Positions 41,847 to 49,942 of a DNA stretch of 64,000 nucleotides are shown one piece after another. Within the stretch, counting starts at the first letter, position 1; each line of letters begins with the position of its first letter. Made by a program: the position numbers and the translations under genes. This stretch comes from Jeotgalibacillus malaysiensis (GTDB lineage Bacteria; Bacillota; Bacilli; Bacillales; Jeotgalibacillaceae), in the NCBI GenBank assembly GCA_000818095.1, contig CP009417.1, positions 539,071-603,070 of the forward strand, in the 5' to 3' direction. A model generated the notes under the pieces. That model saw only the letters and a list, made by a program, of their open reading frames with translations, was not told the DNA's origin and did no database searches.

Positions 41847-42663
41847 AACCAATCGAATCGGTTAATCAAACGTTTGTTCAAATGGTTCCGAATGCAATCA
41901 ATTAGGAAGTTTGTGTAGTCTGCCTAACTAGAATTAGCAAACTCGTGTCTCCGCTTTTATGAGGTCTTGTTTGTCTGTCTTTTCACCAATAGTTCCAGAG
42001 CGGAGCTAGGAGCGGGCGTTGGAGGGCAGACTTCTCCCCTTGCAATTTGGGGAAGAAATCTGCCTGTTCACCATCTAGTTCCGTCGCATTCGCTGAGGTT
42101 CCGGTATGTGGTTTATCCTGGGACTTGAAGAAGACTTTCGTCCACTTCCATATACTTATCTGCTCCACCATCATGGGATTTGACAGCTTCTGCAGTACGG
42201 TTGCTTTCCACGTCCTCAACCGTTCCTTTTCAGGTCATTCGTATATGCTCTGCCTGCACCAGAGTGCAAGCCGTGCTACAGTATCCGTTATAGCCGCTTA
42301 CTAGAAAATTCGCCAAGCTTCATTATGACGGTATCTACAGACGTACCATAAGGACTGTTTGAACCTAAGCCCTTTCGAGCGGTTCAAGACTCTTCAATCA
42401 AACAAAGGGACTGTGAACACTTTCCGACTACTGTTTGCCATAGGGGAGACCCCCATTAGGCTTTTATGGAGGGCGATAGCCGTTCCCTACCCTGACGTTC
42501 CGGTCATCCAGGATTCAGACAATGACCGACACGGCTCCTTCCTAACTACTTCGGCGGAGCGAACCTCACCAAGTCCAACTATCTTCGTTGCAACTCCTTT
42601 GCAACCCTTGATTGACGATACAGAGAATCAAGGCGACAGGCAGACAGCGTTGGCTTTCACACG
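41847..42663 (-). ncRNA. candidate giant structured RNA (~820 nt)
   Basis: No credible gene occupies this stretch and its G+C is above the flanks. It is packed with perfect stems: 42606-42633 (8 bp), 42587-42605 (7), 42501-42528 (7), 42436-42461, 42359-42387 (7 plus inner 4), 42252-42271 (8), 42197-42223 (7), 42133-42142, 42025-42064 (7 plus 8), 41847-41863. A 7-bp pairing, GTCTGCC 41918-41924 with GGCAGAC 42639-42645, could close the whole molecule. Five stems need G-U pairs that exist only on the minus strand (C-A mismatches on plus), and three loops become GAAA tetraloops only on minus (42136, 42231, 42373). Size and ornate style recall GOLLD/ROOL RNAs of phages, but I cannot match it to either. 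No minus-strand terminator is visible. Confidence 0.65.
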
Positions 42664-42780
42664 CTAATGCTTCATCATCCCAAATCAAATGGAGGAAAGG
42701 GGACGGAAAATAAAAAATGAGCATTTTTCTTCAAAAGAACACATGGTTCTCTCAAACAAAAATACTCACTCGATGTGATG
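42664..42780. other. divergent control region between two RNA candidates
   Basis: AT-rich 117 bp between the minus-strand large RNA and the plus-strand RNA, containing the A/T hairpin AAAAATG-AG-CATTTTT. Neither the palindrome nor a clear type-2 promoter is present. Promoters for both RNAs should lie here. Confidence 0.4.
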
Positions 42781-42999
42781 TTAGCTTATTTTTAGCATAA
42801 AGAGACTGTTCGCCAAAAAAGTAGACGATACAGCAATCCCTACGACTGCTAAAAGTTGTATTCTATCTGGTGGTCGTATACGATACAGATAGAAACGCTA
42901 ATGAGAATGTGATGTATTCTTGTTAGCCGCTTGAACAAAATTGTGAGTTTTGTTTGAGCCAGAATCCCGAGTGGTGGAACACAAGGGGTTCTTTTTTTT
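42781..42999 (+). ncRNA. candidate small structured RNA with terminator
   Basis: Successive hairpins: TTAGCT/AGCATAA (42781-42800), ATACAGCA region (42829-42861), TTCTATCTG/CAGATAGAA (42861-42894, 9 bp with inner TCGTATACGA), GCTAATGAGAAT/ATTCTTGTTAGC (42897-42927, 12 bp), GCTTGAACAAAA/TTTTGTTTGAGC (42929-42959, 12 bp), and a terminator GAATCCC/GGGGTTC with T8 (42962-42999). The two 12-bp stems contain four G-U pairs valid only on the plus strand. No coding frame. Not a tRNA, 6S or SRP RNA that I recognise. Confidence 0.7.
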
Positions 43000-43160
43000 A
43001 TGCCCTTTTCTCGAAAAAGGACGAAACACGTCTTTGATTGTTATTATCGTACTGCTTCCATCCGAAGAATATAACGGTAGGTGTTCGAGGGGTAGCTATA
43101 TAGATTCATTGTAGAAAAGAAACGAAGTGGAAGTCGAGTTTTCAAGGTTTGAGGGGCAAA
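43000..43160. other. intergenic, no gene seen
   Basis: Between the small RNA and the next promoter. Holds a CCTTTT/AAAAAGG hairpin near 43012; otherwise nothing recognisable. Confidence 0.4.
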
Positions 43161-43236
43161 TTATAAAACTGGAACGAGCTAAGTAGAATAAAAAGTATCA
43201 AATAGACAGGAAATATACCTATTTTATTTCAAAGGG
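43161..43236 (+). promoter_or_regulatory. type-2 promoter and leader
   Basis: TTATAA (43161-43166), 17 bp, TAGAAT (43184-43189). Weak AGG/CCT hairpin (43208-43220), then ATTTTATTTCAAAGGGAG. Confidence 0.6.
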
Positions 43237-43246
43237 AGAGATGGTT

Positions 43247-43534
43247 ATGAAAATCATTAAAAACGAGAAAAAAGAAGTTATTCGTGTGCTTCACAAAAAC
43301 TTGGAAGCGATGAAAGAAAATGTGAAACAGCTTCAGGAAGAAGGCTGGTCGGATAATGTTCGACGTAGCTTATCTGGAGAACAAATGATTAAGGAAGAGT
43401 TGTATTCTGAGGAGTATGTCGAGTTGATGCAAAAAGACCATCCGGACATCGAAATTCAAAAACCAAAAAGCGGAGGATACCTTCACCGTCATCCATTCGT
43501 TATCTTGACGGAACATGAACGGGTCGTTCAATAA
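43247..43534 (+). CDS. small hypothetical protein
   Basis: 95 aa; ATG 8 nt after GGGAG preferred to the ATG that abuts it. Helical, basic N-terminus. Monocistronic, closed by a terminator. Confidence 0.55.
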   Translation: MKIIKNEKKEVIRVLHKNLEAMKENVKQLQEEGWSDNVRRSLSGEQMIKEELYSEEYVELMQKDHPDIEIQKPKSGGYLHRHPFVILTEHERVVQ

Positions 43535-43537
43535 GCT

Positions 43538-43570
43538 GAGAGACACCTTTAAAAGAGGTGTCTTTTTCTT
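43538..43570 (+). terminator. intrinsic terminator
   Basis: AGACACCT/AGGTGTCT stem, T5 tail. Confidence 0.9.
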
Positions 43571-43572
43571 TG

Positions 43573-43674
43573 TTATGGACAGGTAGTCTAATAAATAGAA
43601 TAACAAGTAATTAAAAAATGGTGTCAGCGTGCTGACCGTTTACCCTACCGGGGTTTAGAACTTTCAAAGGAGGA
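43573..43674 (+). promoter_or_regulatory. type-2 promoter and double-hairpin leader
   Basis: TTATGG (43573-43578), 17 bp, TAGAAT (43596-43601). First hairpin GTCAG-CGTG-CTGAC (43623-43636), second ACCC/GGGT (43642-43654), then CTTTCAAAGGAGG. Layout shared with 37690. Confidence 0.7.
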
Positions 43675-43681
43675 CATTGAT

Positions 43682-44473
43682 ATGTCAACAGAAAAGAAAG
43701 TATTTGATTTCATCAAGCTACCAGGAACAAAAGCACCATATATCCAGATGCGAGATGCTCGAATCAGTGAAAATTGGGAGCTTCTGATGTCAAAGACTCG
43801 GGAAGAAGTAGAAGAGCTTCTGAAAGAGTGGAAGCAGGCAGAAGAACACAATAAAGTCGTACAATCCGAATTGATGGAGGCTTACAAAAAGAAGATGGAC
43901 GAAGTGCATGCATTCTTCAAAGGATTAGGTATTGAAATCTTCAAGTACAAGAAGAAAGGATTCTTTACAGAGAAAAATGGTTATGTAGCATGGTTTGAGA
44001 AAAATGTCCGTCAACCGATTGAAGCGTATTATCCTCGCTATCGTCCACATTACTCTCCTTATGGACACACTGGTAAAAAGGTAGTTCAAGGTGTAGAGGT
44101 CAGCAACAATCAATCGCCTACGCCACTACTTGAACTTTACGACCGTCTTGCTCATCAACTTAAGCGGGCTAAGGAACAGGAAGCAAAAGACTTGGCGTTG
44201 TACACGAAATCTGTCATCTATGCGACAGAGGAACGACTCGATGTAGAGGGTCTTTCGGTCAAAGAAGTCATTGGAATGGTAGATGAGCATGCGAAAGATG
44301 CGTATCTAGCGAAACATTTTCCACCTGGAACCGTTATCGACCAAGACAGCTGTGACGAATGTTCATCTTATACAATGGGAGAACGTCGTTGTGACTGTGG
44401 AAATCGTCGTATCAGTGTATATGTAGAAGGAAATATTATGAACGGGTTTTACGAAGTCGTAGAACCGTATTAA
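43682..44473 (+). CDS. hypothetical protein with C-terminal zinc-knuckle-like motif
   Basis: 263 aa, AAAGGAGG before the ATG. Helical N-terminus, aromatic middle (YYPRYRPHYSPYG). Near 222-242, CDECSS then CDCGNRR gives four cysteines able to bind zinc. No family recognised. Confidence 0.55.
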   Translation: MSTEKKVFDFIKLPGTKAPYIQMRDARISENWELLMSKTREEVEELLKEWKQAEEHNKVVQSELMEAYKKKMDEVHAFFKGLGIEIFKYKKKGFFTEKNGYVAWFEKNVRQPIEAYYPRYRPHYSPYGHTGKKVVQGVEVSNNQSPTPLLELYDRLAHQLKRAKEQEAKDLALYTKSVIYATEERLDVEGLSVKEVIGMVDEHAKDAYLAKHFPPGTVIDQDSCDECSSYTMGERRCDCGNRRISVYVEGNIMNGFYEVVEPY

Positions 44474-44475
44474 GA

Positions 44476-44503
44476 AAAGACAGCATTTGCTGTCTTTTTT
44501 ATT
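44476..44503 (+). terminator. intrinsic terminator
   Basis: AAAAGACAGCA/TGCTGTCTTTTTT hairpin. Confidence 0.9.
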
Positions 44504-44599
44504 TTAGCAAATTCATTCACAAGATGAGAAATTTGACTTGTTTTGTCATGTTGTTCTACTCATAACAGTCTTAATTACCCATAGATTAAATAGGTATTA

Positions 44600-44870
44600 T
44601 GTCATAGAACCCTTGTTCTATAAGGGTTTGTATACTTATGGAAAACCCTTTGATATCAAAGGGTGAAGTGTTTACATCATGAAAATAATTGTCCGTCAAG
44701 GTGTAAGGGTTTGACAATAGGCTTATACTCAAAAATTTGAGTATGGTTAAAAATGCCTAAACGATTTATGATTAATTTATCGAAAGGCACCCCCTTAAAA
44801 CAGAGAGAAAAAACGAATAAGGTGCTTTTCAAAAACCAAAAACAATTAACCGAAGAAATCGGTACATAAT
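44600..44870 (+). promoter_or_regulatory. structured 5' leader region
   Basis: 380 bp without a gene before 44886. Contains two competing hairpins, TAGAAC-CCTT-GTTCTA (44605-44620) or AACCCTT/AAGGGTT (44608-44628); a 20-bp palindrome ACCCTTTGAT/ATCAAAGGGT (44645-44664); ATACTCAAA/TTTGAGTAT (44725-44744); and ACCGA-AGAAA-TCGGT (44849-44863) just before the ribosome-binding site. A half-palindrome TTGACAATAGGC is at 44711. Could be an attenuator, a riboswitch-like leader or an iteron region. Confidence 0.5.
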
Positions 44871-44885
44871 GGGAGGAAATATAGA

Positions 44886-45179
44886 ATGAAAGCTTTAGCC
44901 TTAACAAACGAAATGGTAAATGAAGTAGCAAAGTCAGTATACGGAGAAGGAGCAATCGTAACCTTTTTAGAAGAGATGGAAATGGATGCAGTTGTCGTCT
45001 ATGACGGAGATAAAATAAATCAGATTATTGAGCTTGAGGATGCACTCTTTGATTTCGGAAAAGTGTTCAATCAATTATTTACTTCATATGAAGCGGTTGA
45101 CATGGGTGAATTGGGATTCGGATATGCGTTCACAGTAGAACGTGTATCTTTGCCAACAACATCCCGTTCCTGTGCTTAA
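44886..45179 (+). CDS. small acidic protein behind structured leader
   Basis: 97 aa, GGGAGG before the ATG. Acidic alpha/beta (MDAVVVYDGDKI); C-terminus TSRSCA. No family recognised. Confidence 0.5.
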   Translation: MKALALTNEMVNEVAKSVYGEGAIVTFLEEMEMDAVVVYDGDKINQIIELEDALFDFGKVFNQLFTSYEAVDMGELGFGYAFTVERVSLPTTSRSCA

Positions 45180-45246
45180 GAAAGGGACAAGCAAGTACAA
45201 TGACTTATTTGCCCCATATTCTTCGCACGTTGCCTCGTTCGTAGGT

Positions 45247-46995
45247 CTAGGATTCTAAAATTTCTTTATTGCTGACCGGCATTTTAATAATGAATCGAGT
45301 AAATTCCGGGTCGCTATTAACGGATATGGTTCCACCATGGCGTTCCAAGGATTTTTTAGAACTCGCAAGACCGATTCCACTACCACCTTTATTTTTTCGG
45401 GAAGTATATCCAAACGAAAAAATCTTAGATAGTTCATCAGATGAAATAGGGGCTCCGTTATTCTGTATGGATATCGTGAGCTCCTTATTTTTATATAAGC
45501 CATAGATGACAATTTTCTTAGGCTTGGTAATTGGGTTATCCAATACGGCATGAAACGCATTATCAATGACATTCCCACAAGCCCTTACAAGGTCAGTAAT
45601 CTTTTCTAACTTCAAATCTAAATGCTCCATATGTTCAAAATGATACTCGAATTCAATTCCCTTTTCTCCTGATTCGGTTAACTTTGACTGCAAAAGTCCA
45701 GAGAACGCAGGAATGTTTACATCCACAAGTGCACGTGTAGGTTCTTCGAGATTCACGAGGGTCTCAACGTAACGTGTTAGTTCTTCATATGCTTCAATTT
45801 TCATTAAACCAGCAATCGTATACAAATGGTGATTCGCATCGTGGCGTTGTTCCCGAACTGTTTTAAAAAGGGACTGGATGTGTTCTGTATAGATTTCTTG
45901 AACATTGAATATCGTTCTTTCACGTCTTGTAATGAGTCGAACCAGCATGTAAAGCCCTCCGAAAGCAATAATGAAGACGATGCTACTTGCAATGAGTTGT
46001 TGAATTAATTGTTCATTTAATTCCTTCTGAATAAGGGAGTAATCTGAAGCCACGATAATCACAAGTTCATCATCCAGGTTATCTCCATTTTTAAATGGAA
46101 CCGGATGATATTGTTTAAGAATAGCTTCATCCTTAATTTTCACAATTTCTCGAATCGAGTCGTCTTTTCCAAGTGCTTCGAGCACATGCTTTCTGTCATC
46201 TAATGATTGGTAGCGGTAATCCCCGTAAACTTTCAATTTATCAGAGAGCCACACAATCCCCGTATCACGAGTCGTTCGTTCACCTTCAATTAATGCTGTA
46301 GAGTTGACAACGGATACATCTAACACAAAATCCTCTCTATTTTCAGCATCATCAATCGTTTTGTTTACACCAGCATGTTCTTTGTACAGAGAAATGCTTT
46401 CATCATCCATAAAAGGATTGATAAGATAATTGGTCGTCCCGTCGTTATAATATCCCCATTTGCTAACCATGTTCGGATTTGCTGAACTGGTGTCGATGGG
46501 ACCTGACCAGAAGTTTTTCCGTTTCTCACCAAAGCCTGGGATTAATGTGACCTCATGTTCTGTTAGCAGTTGATGAAACATTTGATACCACATTCCTTCT
46601 GCCCAAAGTTTTGTAGACAGTCCGATTTGCTCAGGTAAGTTCGATTTTGTTCCGACAACATCATCACCTTGCTGAGTAAAGAGTGTGATACCTTGTAACT
46701 CAAGCTCTTTTGCTAATCTAACAAGCTCATCGCTTTCAACGTCTTCAATATCGGGTGGCAATGCGTTTTGAATGGCAATGGCGGCTGTTCGCAGTTCATC
46801 TGCCATAAAGTCATTGAAATACTTTTCTGCTTTCTTATCCGACTCAATCGAGCTAACAATTGTATCAATCACAACTTCAACTTTATTCGTTTGATTTCGA
46901 ATCAGTGTTTCCCGTGTATTGAAGAAATATAAAAGATTGATGACGGACAGTGCCGCCACCAATGCTAAAATAAACGATATTCGTATAATTTTCAT
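45247..46995 (-). CDS. sensor histidine kinase, CitA/DcuS/Spo0B-like ATPase
   Basis: The 582-aa protein has an N-terminal transmembrane helix (5-26), a large extracytoplasmic domain (30-320), a second helix (about 335-355), then a cytoplasmic kinase. The H-box is QRHDANHHLYTIAGLMKIEA (His near 397), as in Spo0B-type kinases (RHDxxNH). The ATPase has the N-box GNVIDNAFHAV and G-box GGSGIGLASSKK near the end. It should phosphorylate the regulator encoded just upstream. Ligand unknown. Confidence 0.85.
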   Translation of the reverse strand: MKIIRISFILALVAALSVINLLYFFNTRETLIRNQTNKVEVVIDTIVSSIESDKKAEKYFNDFMADELRTAAIAIQNALPPDIEDVESDELVRLAKELELQGITLFTQQGDDVVGTKSNLPEQIGLSTKLWAEGMWYQMFHQLLTEHEVTLIPGFGEKRKNFWSGPIDTSSANPNMVSKWGYYNDGTTNYLINPFMDDESISLYKEHAGVNKTIDDAENREDFVLDVSVVNSTALIEGERTTRDTGIVWLSDKLKVYGDYRYQSLDDRKHVLEALGKDDSIREIVKIKDEAILKQYHPVPFKNGDNLDDELVIIVASDYSLIQKELNEQLIQQLIASSIVFIIAFGGLYMLVRLITRRERTIFNVQEIYTEHIQSLFKTVREQRHDANHHLYTIAGLMKIEAYEELTRYVETLVNLEEPTRALVDVNIPAFSGLLQSKLTESGEKGIEFEYHFEHMEHLDLKLEKITDLVRACGNVIDNAFHAVLDNPITKPKKIVIYGLYKNKELTISIQNNGAPISSDELSKIFSFGYTSRKNKGGSGIGLASSKKSLERHGGTISVNSDPEFTRFIIKMPVSNKEILES

Positions 46996-47041
46996 ATTTA
47001 ACCTCTCTCTTTATCTAAAAGGCAAAACGCTTAAACGTTTT

Positions 47042-47725
47042 CTAAAACAATCCCATCGCTTTAGCACGTTGGGCAAGCTCTTCGGTGCTAAGCCTTTTTA
47101 ATCTCCACTTCCATCCAAGACACCGCTTTGCAATGCTTTGTCGATAGTTTTGCACGGATTGTTTTTCGAGAGTAAGGGCGTCTGCCACTTCATCGATGGT
47201 ATATCCTCTATAAAAGAGCTCAAGAATCTTGAGTTGTTGCTTGGTCAGCGTTATCATAGTTGATTTTAATGTTTCTTGATAGTCTTGTAAGATAAAACCG
47301 ATAACAGAGCCGTCTATCTGATTCACTCCGTTCATCGCATCAAATATAGCGGGTTTCAGCTTTTCAGGATTTGACTTCAACAGGTAGTTGACAGCAACGC
47401 CAAGTCCCATCGTACTTCTTACCGTGTCTTCATTCAAAATTCCACTCAGCATGATAATTTTGGTTTCAGGCAGTGAAATAGAAAGGTGAATAGCGGCATC
47501 GATGCCATGTTGGTCATCTTTATCTGTCAAATTGATATCCATTAAAATAACATCCGGCTCTAATGAAGTTGCCATTCGAATGGCATCAACTTTGTTGTCC
47601 GCATGTCCAATAACGTCAATCCTTTCATCATTTTCTATAAACGAGCGGTGTACCGTTAAAGCGGTAGGGTCATCTTCAACGATAAACACCCGGTAAGGTG
47701 TTGTAGGTATTTCTTCCTGTTTCAA
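47042..47725 (-). CDS. response regulator, receiver plus LuxR-like HTH
   Basis: 227 aa from a TTG 7 nt after AGGAGGTGAG (a longer frame would start upstream of that site). Receiver: VFIVEDD at the start, phospho-acceptor in DVILMDIN near 62, and a conserved K near 112. C-terminal HTH: LTKQQLKILELFYRGYTIDE with VADALTLEKQSVQNY. Operon with the kinase (46-nt gap). A TTGACTTTGGTCAA palindrome lies in its own leader. Confidence 0.85.
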   Translation of the reverse strand: MKQEEIPTTPYRVFIVEDDPTALTVHRSFIENDERIDVIGHADNKVDAIRMATSLEPDVILMDINLTDKDDQHGIDAAIHLSISLPETKIIMLSGILNEDTVRSTMGLGVAVNYLLKSNPEKLKPAIFDAMNGVNQIDGSVIGFILQDYQETLKSTMITLTKQQLKILELFYRGYTIDEVADALTLEKQSVQNYRQSIAKRCLGWKWRLKRLSTEELAQRAKAMGLF

Positions 47726-47746
47726 AAGCTCACCTCCTGCAAGATA

Positions 47747-47799
47747 TTGACCAAAGTCAACATGAACTATCATAAACCAGATTAGAAAGATGTCAATAA
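47747..47799 (-). promoter_or_regulatory. promoter with downstream palindromic operator
   Basis: On the minus strand: TTGACA, 16 bp, TATGAT, followed at about the +1 region by TTGACTTTGGTCAA (47760-47747). The palindrome TTGAC-N4-GTCAA is kept while its centre differs and it is not a -35 box here, so it acts as an operator, possibly autoregulatory. Confidence 0.6.
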
Positions 47800-47938
47800 G
47801 GAAAATGGAGCAATAGTTAGTGGATTTAACGAATTAAAAGGGATTCACTCTGATTTCCATATCCTGAAAAGAAAATCTGTCATGTCTCGAAACTTATCAA
47901 CATTTAAAGGTGCAGGGGAGTTCTTGTCTAAAAATAAT
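47800..47938. other. intergenic, no gene seen
   Basis: Divergent intergenic stretch between the regulator and the small membrane gene. Nothing recognisable apart from the flanking promoters. Confidence 0.4.
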
Positions 47939-47968
47939 TTGACAATAGTCATATTAGATAGTCATAAT
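47939..47968 (+). promoter_or_regulatory. type-1 promoter
   Basis: TTGACAATAGTCAT (47939-47952), 18 bp, CATAAT (47963-47968). Confidence 0.55.
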
Positions 47969-48007
47969 GTCAGTAGAGGATATTATGTTTCGAGGGGGTA
48001 GGAAGAA

Positions 48008-48169
48008 ATGAAAAATAAGAATAAAAAGACATGGCTGACAATTGGTTACATGGGTTTTGTGGTAGGATTTGTCTTTCTTACTCAAGATTGGCTTTTTCCA
48101 ATTCGAGCTCTAGCAATTATTGGGATGATGACCGGTTATCATTTATTGTATAAGAAATGGAGTAAATAA
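48008..48169 (+). CDS. small two-helix membrane protein
   Basis: 53 aa: MKNKNKKTWL start, helices at about 10-25 and 31-46, basic end. GAGGGGGTAGGA lies before the ATG and a type-1 promoter upstream. Short but well signalled. Confidence 0.6.
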   Translation: MKNKNKKTWLTIGYMGFVVGFVFLTQDWLFPIRALAIIGMMTGYHLLYKKWSK

Positions 48170-48232
48170 GATTTTCGTTTTTTCGGAAGTCATAAATATT
48201 TTCAAATTCAAATAATGGTTCGTAAAATAAAA

Positions 48233-48246
48233 TTGACAATAGTCTA
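48233..48246 (+). promoter_or_regulatory. palindrome as possible operator
   Basis: TTGACAATAGTCTA ends only 18 nt before the start codon, so a -10 box 17 bp on would hit the ribosome-binding site. A promoter TTTCAA/TAAAAT (48200-48228) upstream would place this palindrome just past +1, like the one at 47747. Confidence 0.45.
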
Positions 48247-48264
48247 AAATAGAGGTGTTTTTCA

Positions 48265-48699
48265 GTGGAAAAAGATGTAGTTGGTGAAAAAAAGACCGAG
48301 GAAAAAGGAAAAAAACATCCGCTTCGAAAGATTTGGGATATCGTTTTGACCATTTTCAGCATTATCGTGATTTTATTCGTTTTAGCGTTCGTCCAAGTTT
48401 TTCAAGAAGCTCAGCCGAAGAAAAAAGAAGTGAAGCCTTCAGTTCAAATTGAAGCGTTGCAGAAAAAGGTTGATACCTTGTATCAAGAGAAAAATCGAGA
48501 GAGAAAAGATGTACAGAACCTTTACAGTGAAATTCGAAAGGTCGAAGATGAGATTCTGAAAACAGCAAAGGCAAATGATGAAAAAGCTTTATTGAAAACC
48601 GAAATCGTATCGTTAAAGCAGGATTTGCTGATGCTGGAATCGGATTTATCTTACCCTGCAGAAGAAAAACCGAAGACATCCAAAAAAGAGAAGAAATAA
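48265..48699 (+). CDS. membrane-anchored coiled-coil protein
   Basis: 144 aa from a GTG 7 nt after AGAGGTG. Basic N-terminus, one transmembrane helix (about 27-48), then a coiled coil to residue 130. Similar architecture to the protein at 20956, with no clear sequence match. Confidence 0.55.
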   Translation: MEKDVVGEKKTEEKGKKHPLRKIWDIVLTIFSIIVILFVLAFVQVFQEAQPKKKEVKPSVQIEALQKKVDTLYQEKNRERKDVQNLYSEIRKVEDEILKTAKANDEKALLKTEIVSLKQDLLMLESDLSYPAEEKPKTSKKEKK

Positions 48700-48703
48700 A
48701 CAT

Positions 48704-48732
48704 AGTCATTCCATTATGGGATGGCTTTTGTT
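48704..48732 (+). terminator. intrinsic terminator
   Basis: CATTCC/GGGATG stem (one G-U) with T-rich tail. Confidence 0.7.
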
Positions 48733-48804
48733 ATACCTTGATTCATTTTTATCTATGATATAAAAGGATAAAAAAATGGAGTAGATACGTCTACACAATT
48801 AGGA
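48731..48804 (+). promoter_or_regulatory. type-2 promoter and leader hairpin
   Basis: TTATAC (48731-48736), 17 bp, TATGAT (48754-48759). Hairpin GTAGA-TACG-TCTAC (48781-48794), then ACAATTAGGAGG. Confidence 0.7.
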
Positions 48805-48813
48805 GGAATTAGT

Positions 48814-49302
48814 ATGAACACATACTGGAATGAAAATGGGAAACATCAGGAACAGATTGATGAATTGCAAAACCTTATTCCAAGTTGGGGTATGACAGAG
48901 AATTCTTATATGAATCTATTGATTACAGCTTCGAAGGTCTATTATGACGTATACAACAATGGTGGTTGCAACCTTCTTGATTGTTACATGGATGACATTG
49001 ATACCTACATCAAACCTTTTGCAAAAGAGTTTACCAAACTCCGATTTGATGTCTTGCCAGCAACACTTTATCGCAATTTAAAGAATGTTGAAAAGCTGGA
49101 AGCTTTCATGGATGACTTAGTTGTTTATCTTTCAGATAAAGATTTGAGTTATAAGAAATATACTCTTTATCACAACTCGAAAAATGAACTTCTTTCAGAA
49201 ACAGAAAAAGAAGGGTTTAGAGTCATCACATTTGGATTGGAAGCAGAATATGAATCATGGAAAAACAGTCGTCTGACACGATTTGGTTACAAAATGGTCT
49301 AA
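48814..49302 (+). CDS. hypothetical protein
   Basis: 162 aa, AGGAGG before the ATG. Helical, tyrosine-rich. Monocistronic. No family recognised. Confidence 0.55.
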   Translation: MNTYWNENGKHQEQIDELQNLIPSWGMTENSYMNLLITASKVYYDVYNNGGCNLLDCYMDDIDTYIKPFAKEFTKLRFDVLPATLYRNLKNVEKLEAFMDDLVVYLSDKDLSYKKYTLYHNSKNELLSETEKEGFRVITFGLEAEYESWKNSRLTRFGYKMV

Positions 49303-49304
49303 AG

Positions 49305-49333
49305 TGAAAAAGTCCTTTTTAGGGCTTTTTTGT
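49305..49333 (+). terminator. intrinsic terminator
   Basis: AAAAAGTCC/GGGCTTTTTT hairpin. Confidence 0.75.
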
Positions 49334-49369
49334 TTGGTCTCAGACAATCCCAGACCCGCTCCCTGGAAT

Positions 49370-49398
49370 TTATTAAAGGGATATCTATCTATCATAAT
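49370..49398 (+). promoter_or_regulatory. type-2 promoter
   Basis: TTATTA (49370-49375), 17 bp, CATAAT (49393-49398). No leader hairpin. Confidence 0.5.
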
Positions 49399-49432
49399 TC
49401 AGACGAAAGAATGAAGGAGGTAGGTAGGACTC

Positions 49433-49942
49433 ATGACATCAGCAGAATGTTTATATATGTATGTAAATGACTTGGCATCGACGAAAGAAACCGCTTATTT
49501 TGAATATGAAGGGATTTTTGAAGAAGAAGCTGGAAGCATCATTCTGAAAACGAACTTCACACTGTATTATAAGTCGAAAAAACTTTTTGTTGCAGGGAGA
49601 GAAGAAGTTGAAAAAATCCAGCCGGAAGAGGTCGGAGGATGGCTCATTGAGAAGACCATTAATTCGAATAACTCCGATATTTTCCGTTTGAGGTGGTATG
49701 AGGAAGAACTGAAGAAGCTGTTCTTTCAAAAACGTCTCAAGGATGAAAGACTGCTCCGCAATAGCTCATCTCCACATTACTCCAAATCATTGGAAAAGAG
49801 TGCTCAAAAAGAATTGAAAGTGATTCTAAAGCAAATCGATGAGCAACAAAGACGTGTCAATGAACTCAAGCGGTACTCTGCTTATGTACAGGCTGTGTTT
49901 CACCTTCGAAATCAATATGCAAAAGAAAAAGAAGCATCATGA
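49433..49942 (+). CDS. hypothetical protein with coiled-coil end
   Basis: 169 aa, AAGGAGG before the ATG. Beta-rich first half, basic helical second half ending in a coiled coil. Convergent with the next gene. Confidence 0.55.
   Translation: MTSAECLYMYVNDLASTKETAYFEYEGIFEEEAGSIILKTNFTLYYKSKKLFVAGREEVEKIQPEEVGGWLIEKTINSNNSDIFRLRWYEEELKKLFFQKRLKDERLLRNSSSPHYSKSLEKSAQKELKVILKQIDEQQRRVNELKRYSAYVQAVFHLRNQYAKEKEAS

Noticed and set aside
41983..42219. 78-codon minus-strand reading frame, and 85- and 102-codon plus-strand frames at 42047 and 42359
   Set aside because: No ribosome-binding sites, low-complexity composition and no family. They lie across stems of the large RNA candidate, where G-U strand bias argues for structure, not coding.
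42359..42387. tRNA-like T-arm around GGTTCAAGACTC
   Set aside because: The T-stem does not pair and no acceptor or anticodon arm surrounds it. It is better explained by the 42359-42387 hairpin.
41847..42663. Group II intron on the minus strand (GTGTG near 42663)
   Set aside because: No domain V (AGC...GTTC hairpin with tetraloop), no reverse transcriptase and no interrupted gene.
42781..42999. 6S, SRP or tmRNA gene
   Set aside because: Does not show the long rod with central bubble (6S), the Alu/S-domain signature (SRP) or the alanine acceptor (tmRNA).
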